A program made the position numbers and the translations under genes. The notes under the pieces were generated by a model. It did not search any database, was not told the DNA's origin, and was given only the letters and a program-made list of their open reading frames with translations. A stretch of 7,357 nt of DNA from Erysipelotrichaceae bacterium (lineage in GTDB: Bacteria > Bacillota_I > Bacilli_A > Erysipelotrichales > Coprobacillaceae). Positions within the stretch are counted from its first letter, which is position 1. Each line of letters opens with the position of its first letter. The DNA is taken from positions 1 through 7,357 of the forward strand of contig JAJQGQ010000296.1 of the NCBI GenBank assembly GCA_021200395.1, given 5' to 3'. Positions 5,583 to 7,357 of this stretch are shown here, one piece after another.

Positions 5583-5680
5583 TATAAAAAACGTACACGC
5601 CTAAAGGGTTGTAGTAGAAATCTAATAAACAGCATTTGTAACTTTACGTTGTATAATAGTGTATTGCTTAAAGAAAGCTC
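5583..5680 (+). repeat. Partial third copy of repeat blocks
   Basis: It contains a 22-base block (5587-5608) matching 5111-5132, then TTGTATAATAGT (5649-5660) and TTGCTTAAAGAAAGCT, which resembles the CTTTAAGA block of the other copies. The order of blocks differs from copies 1 and 2, so it looks rearranged or only partly related. Confidence 0.5.
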
Positions 5681-5683
5681 CCC

Positions 5684-5709
5684 CCCTTTGTGGGTATATA
5701 TAAATATTT
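5684..5709 (+). repeat. 26-base repeat, copy 2
   Basis: It matches 5355-5380 at 25 of 26 bases and is preceded by a run of C (part of seven C at 5680-5686). It lies 9 bases upstream of the terminator stem. Confidence 0.75.
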
Positions 5710-5717
5710 TAGTTAAA

Positions 5718-5745
5718 GCACCAATCGTTTTGATTGGTGTTTTTT
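5718..5745 (+). terminator. Terminator hairpin T1 (stem shared with T2)
   Basis: CACCAATC (5719-5726) pairs with GATTGGTG (5732-5739) across a GTTTT loop and is followed by six T (5740-5745). No gene ends just upstream, so it would end a non-coding transcript from the repeat region or read-through from the membrane operon. The same stem occurs at 6771-6791. After it comes GAAAGGATGTGATG (5751-5764), a ribosome-binding-like site with no gene behind it (ATG TTG TAA). Confidence 0.85.
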
Positions 5746-5814
5746 ATATAGAAAGGATGTGATGTTGTAATCTTTGTAACTTGTCATAATCTAATCTAAA
5801 GAAAGGAGAATTTT

Positions 5815-6219
5815 ATGGAAGATTATTTTGATGATGATTTTGAATTAGAAGAAGATGAGGAATTAGATGATTTTATCTTAAAATTAGGACAAATCATTTT
5901 AGAAGATGAATATCAACCTCACGAAGATGTTCCTGAAAGAATTGAATTGATTAAGAAATGTGGAGAGGGATTAAAGTATGCAATTGCTGGTAAAAATGTA
6001 AAATTTACTTGTGGATTGCATAATCCGTTTCCAAGTTGTGGCTACATATCCATTGTTGGAGAAGATGTTGTTGTAGTTAATCCTGACTTGTTTGCTGCGA
6101 TATGTAGTGCATCAGATAATTTTAATATATATTCAAGAACTGATGGAAAGATTCAAATGGATTTTGGGTTTCATGGTCTTACAAGAAAGTTGGTGGAAGT
6201 TTATGAAGAGACAGTTTAA
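5815..6219 (+). CDS. Acidic protein of unknown function, first gene of three-gene cassette
   Basis: A 134-residue soluble protein. Residues 1-20 are almost all Asp/Glu (MEDYFDDDFELEEDEELDDF), followed by a helical stretch (21-58) and a probable beta-rich domain: NVKFTCGLHNPFPSCGYISI (61-80), EDVVVVNPDLFAAI (83-96), then a TDGKIQMDFGFHGLT segment (109-123). No signal peptide or membrane helix. Cys66 and Cys75 might pair or bind metal. I do not recognise the family. Its small size, acidity and overlapping partners are like immunity or anti-restriction genes of accessory regions, but nothing proves that. AAGGAG at 5803-5808 lies 6 bases before the ATG. Its end overlaps the next gene by 17 bases. 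No clear promoter is seen; CATAAT at 5785-5790 is a possible -10 with a poor -35. Confidence 0.8.
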   Translation: MEDYFDDDFELEEDEELDDFILKLGQIILEDEYQPHEDVPERIELIKKCGEGLKYAIAGKNVKFTCGLHNPFPSCGYISIVGEDVVVVNPDLFAAICSASDNFNIYSRTDGKIQMDFGFHGLTRKLVEVYEETV

Positions 6220-6547
6220 TTGTTTTGATATAGTCGTTGGAAGAGTTATACATAGTATTAAAGGTGAAGTTAATGAAGAAAAAGAATTATTTTTGATTGA
6301 TCAGTGTGAACTGATCGATAGAGCTATAGAAGAGTTCAATATGGTATCAATAGATACGTATGTAAACAAAGTAACAAAAGATATAGTAATAAAGTTAACA
6401 TGCTCAGAATTTGAAACAAACTCTGAGCATATTTGGTTTTATGACTTATTGAGTAAGGCAGATATGTTGCATATGAAAATATGTGATGAGGAATTATTTG
6501 AATTTGAGTTTATTTATGAAAGTATATGGGAGGACGATAATGAATAA
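6203..6547 (+). CDS. Acidic protein of unknown function, second gene of cassette
   Basis: A 114-residue soluble, acidic protein starting MKRQFNCFDIVVGRV and ending FEFIYESIWEDDNE. It looks alpha/beta, with a helical DQCELIDRAIEEF (33-45) and strands such as DIVIKLTCSEF (60-70). No membrane segment and no known motif. The frame is open from 6092, but the ATG at 6203 is chosen because GGTGG at 6192-6196 lies 6 bases upstream and the longer form would overlap the previous gene by 128 bases. With this start it overlaps that gene by 17 bases and the next by 8 (ATGAATAA), which implies tight translational coupling. Two strong inverted repeats lie inside the coding sequence (6296-6319, 6400-6430). 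Function unknown. Confidence 0.75.
   Translation: MKRQFNCFDIVVGRVIHSIKGEVNEEKELFLIDQCELIDRAIEEFNMVSIDTYVNKVTKDIVIKLTCSEFETNSEHIWFYDLLSKADMLHMKICDEELFEFEFIYESIWEDDNE
6296..6319 (+). other. Intragenic inverted repeat with GNRA-type loop
   Basis: ATTGATCAGT (6296-6305) can pair with ACTGATCGAT (6310-6319) through ten pairs, including one G-U, closing a GTGA loop, which in RNA fits the stable GNRA class. It lies inside the second cassette gene and encodes the repeated LID residues of LIDQCELIDR, so it may be a by-product of that repeat. Confidence 0.5.
6400..6430 (+). other. Intragenic 9-bp inverted repeat
   Basis: ATGCTCAGA (6400-6408) and TCTGAGCAT (6422-6430) are perfectly complementary over nine bases with a 13-base loop. 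It is inside the second cassette gene, about 80 bases after the other hairpin. No U tract of terminator quality follows. Possible RNA structure; role unknown. Confidence 0.5.
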
Positions 6548-6770
6548 GAAACGTAGAAAGAAATTAAGTAATGCTATTGAATTTTTAGAAAAGGCACTAC
6601 AAATTGTAGAATTTTCATTAGATGAAGAACAGGATTGTTTAGATAACATTCCTGAGAATTTAGAAAGTAGTGATCAATATGAAAGTATGGAAAATAATAT
6701 TGATTATCTTGAAGATGCAATAGTTAGTATTGAAGATGCAATCAATAAAATAGAAGAGGCAACACTTTAG
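6540..6770 (+). CDS. Small coiled-coil protein of unknown function, third gene of cassette
   Basis: A 76-residue, wholly helical protein. It has a basic N-terminus (MNKKRRKK), then helix 1 with a regular hydrophobic pattern (9-33), a turn around DNIPENLESS (35-44), and helix 2 with a near-repeat LEDAIVSIEDAINKIEEA (57-74). This predicts an antiparallel helical hairpin or coiled coil, probably an oligomer or adaptor. I recognise the 'NIPENL...YE...LEDA' layout from small hypothetical proteins of Firmicutes and their phages, with no assigned role. The start is fixed by GGGAGG at 6528-6533, 6 bases before the ATG, giving an 8-base overlap with the previous stop; an upstream in-frame ATG at 6483 lacks such a site. 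The gene's final base coincides with the first base of terminator T2. Confidence 0.75.
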   Translation: MNKKRRKKLSNAIEFLEKALQIVEFSLDEEQDCLDNIPENLESSDQYESMENNIDYLEDAIVSIEDAINKIEEATL

Positions 6771-6799
6771 CACCAATCAATTTGATTGGTGCTTTTTTT
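6770..6799 (+). terminator. Terminator hairpin T2 (stem shared with T1)
   Basis: GCACCAATC (6770-6778) pairs with GATTGGTGC (6784-6792) around AATTT, followed by seven T (6793-6799). It starts on the last base of the third cassette gene and ends 19 bases before the XRE gene start, leaving no room for a promoter between them. The XRE gene must therefore be read through this hairpin, or start from a promoter inside the cassette. Confidence 0.9.
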
Positions 6800-6818
6800 A
6801 TGGAAAGGAAGTTTCAAA

Positions 6819-7019
6819 ATGAATGCAGAAAAACAAGCTGGTGAAAAGTTAAGAAAATTATTAAAAGAAAATGATTTAACACAAGAAGAGTTTGCAGAAT
6901 TATTTGGTATTGATGTGAGAACATGCAATCGTCTTATCAATGAAGGTATTACAAATGTAGCTACGTTAGAAGAACTAGCTATCTTTTTTAATATTCAAAT
7001 AAAAGATTTCTTTGAATAA
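6819..7019 (+). CDS. Small XRE/Cro-type HTH regulator (intact copy)
   Basis: A 66-residue protein that is essentially one lambda-repressor-like HTH domain. Helix 1 is about residues 3-17 (AEKQAGEKLRKLLKE), helix 2 starts at LTQEEFAELFGI (20-31), the recognition helix is about VRTCNRLINEG (33-43), and helices 4 and 5 are LEELAIFFNI and IKDFFE. It should bind DNA as a dimer, with no ligand or effector domain. The ATG at 6819 is preferred because AAAGGA at 6804-6809 lies 9 bases upstream; the longer frame from 6786 would start inside the T2 stem. A diverged copy follows at 7087. The recognition segment IDVRTCNR is identical in both copies, so both probably evolved to read the same site. The GACA...TGTC dyad at 7023-7035 is a candidate operator. 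Confidence 0.9.
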   Translation: MNAEKQAGEKLRKLLKENDLTQEEFAELFGIDVRTCNRLINEGITNVATLEELAIFFNIQIKDFFE

Positions 7020-7022
7020 TAC

Positions 7023-7035
7023 GACAAAACATGTC
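7023..7035. promoter_or_regulatory. Candidate XRE operator dyad, copy 1
   Basis: GACA (7023-7026), five bases, TGTC (7032-7035), placed 3 bases after the first XRE stop and upstream of the -10 at 7060. The same arms with the same spacing recur at 7308-7320 although the spacer bases differ, which is what a protein-binding site would look like. The surrounding bases (CCTAAAAA) are shared too. Confidence 0.55.
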
Positions 7036-7059
7036 CTAAAAACATAAGAATTTTATATC

Positions 7060-7065
7060 TATAAT
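7060..7065 (+). promoter_or_regulatory. Probable -10 box for the second XRE copy
   Basis: TATAAT lies 21 bases before the start of the second copy. At 17 bases upstream there is only TAAAAA (7037-7042), a poor -35, so the promoter may be weak or dependent on a protein bound at the adjacent dyad (7023-7035). The equivalent place at the right edge has TATGAT (7345-7350). Confidence 0.5.
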
Positions 7066-7086
7066 ATTTATATGGAGGAAATTGAT

Positions 7087-7302
7087 ATGGGAGAAAAACT
7101 AACACCACAACAAAAAGCTGGTCAAAAATTAAGACAATTATTAAAACAAAATAATATATCACAAGAACAATTCGCTAAATAATTTAATATAGATGTTAGA
7201 ACATGTAATCGTTATATAAATGTAGGTATTAATAAGTTAGATGTATTACAACAATTAGCAGATTATTTTAATATTGATATTGAAGAATTTTTTGAAGACT
7301 AA
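7087..7302 (+). pseudogene. XRE/Cro-type HTH regulator, tandem paralogue broken by an in-frame stop
   Basis: Reading from the ATG at 7087 (GGAGG at 7074-7078, 8 bases upstream) gives a 71-codon frame ending at TAA 7300-7302. It aligns along its length with the gene at 6819, including FNIDVRTCNR and a C-terminal FNIDIEEFFED. Codon 32 (7180-7182) is TAA where the intact copy has TTA (Leu), a single-base change. The truncated product of 31 residues ends within the HTH and cannot bind DNA in the usual way. No start codon with a ribosome site lies just after the stop. The rest of the frame is undamaged, so the loss looks recent. A sequencing error at this base is the main alternative. Confidence 0.88.
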
Positions 7303-7307
7303 AATAT

Positions 7308-7320
7308 GACAAAATGTGTC
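7308..7320. promoter_or_regulatory. Candidate XRE operator dyad, copy 2
   Basis: GACA (7308-7311), five bases, TGTC (7317-7320), then CTAAAAA and, further on, TATGAT (7345-7350). The layout repeats that of 7021-7073. The window stops at ATATATG, where the copy upstream reads TTATATG and continues with GAGG, so another array member may begin just outside. Confidence 0.55.
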
Positions 7321-7357
7321 CTAAAAATAAATGTTTTATTCTAGTATGATATATATG

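Larger units (their letters stand above)
5093..5814 (+). other. Gene-free, repeat-rich intergenic region (~720 bp)
   Basis: No reading frame of useful length with a ribosome binding site is seen on either strand. The stretch is built mostly of diverged repeats: two tandem elements (5151-5330 and 5377-5569), pieces of a third (5583-5680), a repeated 22-base block (5111-5132 and 5587-5608) and a repeated 26-base block (5355-5380 and 5684-5709). It ends in a terminator at 5718-5745 and the leader of the next gene. It could hold non-coding RNA or be the remains of small mobile elements. The sequence alone does not decide. Confidence 0.7.

Noticed and set aside
5111..5709. CRISPR array
   Set aside because: Repeats are long, few, diverged and unevenly spaced, with no short identical repeats separated by unique spacers, and no cas genes are nearby.
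5093..5745. T-box or other known riboswitch, tRNA or rRNA
   Set aside because: I see no T-box signature, tRNA cloverleaf or rRNA stretch, and no known riboswitch core. The region stays unassigned.
6092..6202. Longer start for the second cassette gene
   Set aside because: It would overlap the first gene by 128 bases and lacks a ribosome binding site. The start at 6203 has GGTGG at the right distance.
6483..6539. Longer start for the third cassette gene
   Set aside because: The ATG at 6540 has GGGAGG 6 bases upstream and gives a typical 8-base overlap; the extension has neither support.
6786..6818. Longer start for the intact XRE gene
   Set aside because: It begins within the T2 terminator stem and encodes a non-homologous tail. 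The paralogue at 7087 has no counterpart.
7180..7182. Stop-codon recoding or readthrough in the second XRE copy
   Set aside because: The genes around it use TAA as their normal stop and there is no context for recoding. A point mutation or sequencing error is simpler.

Overview
The window is very AT-rich. It uses A/T-ending codons (TTA Leu, AGA Arg), has strong AAAGGAG-type ribosome binding sites and mostly TAA stops, and ends transcripts with U-tract hairpins. This points to a low-GC Firmicute. The lipoprotein family, the CopA with a C-terminal CopZ-like domain and the small hypothetical proteins suggest a gut member of the Erysipelotrichia/Clostridia. That placement is inferred from style and families, not from a marker gene. 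All genes that can be supported lie on the + strand.

Layout. (1) 1-670: the end of an unrecognised gene, then a small secreted lipoprotein, closed by a strong terminator. (2) 671-3700: a copper-homeostasis operon. A consensus promoter carries two CsoR-type dyads and drives csoR and then copA, a Cu(+)-exporting P1B ATPase. The last 69 residues of CopA are a complete CopZ-like copper chaperone domain that has its own Shine-Dalgarno sequence and ATG inside copA. A strong terminator follows. (3) 3701-5092: a perfect -35/-10 promoter whose 17-bp spacer lies almost entirely within a palindrome, with a second related palindrome just downstream. It drives three small membrane proteins: a four-helix protein with three intramembrane His, a YbaN/DUF454 protein, and a four-helix protein with a conserved-looking cytoplasmic loop.

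(4) 5093-5814: about 720 bp without a gene. It is not plain spacer: it holds two diverged tandem copies of a ~180-190 bp element plus pieces of a third, with repeated TTGTATAATAGT, CCCTTTGTGGGTATA and hairpin blocks, ending at a terminator. (5) 5815-6770: three overlapping small genes for acidic proteins of unknown function, translationally coupled, and flanked on both sides by terminator hairpins with the same 8-bp stem. (6) 6800-7357: a tandem array of small XRE/Cro-type regulators. The first is intact. The second has one in-frame stop inside its HTH. The repeated downstream dyad at the right edge suggests a third copy outside the window.

How it works together: region 2 is a copper sensing and export module. 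CsoR releases its operators when it binds Cu(I), and CopA plus the CopZ domain then move copper out. Region 3 looks like a separately regulated, possibly iron- or haem-linked membrane operon (inference). Regions 4-6 have the look of an accessory segment: duplicated elements, repeated terminators, a decaying paralogue and unrecognised acidic proteins.
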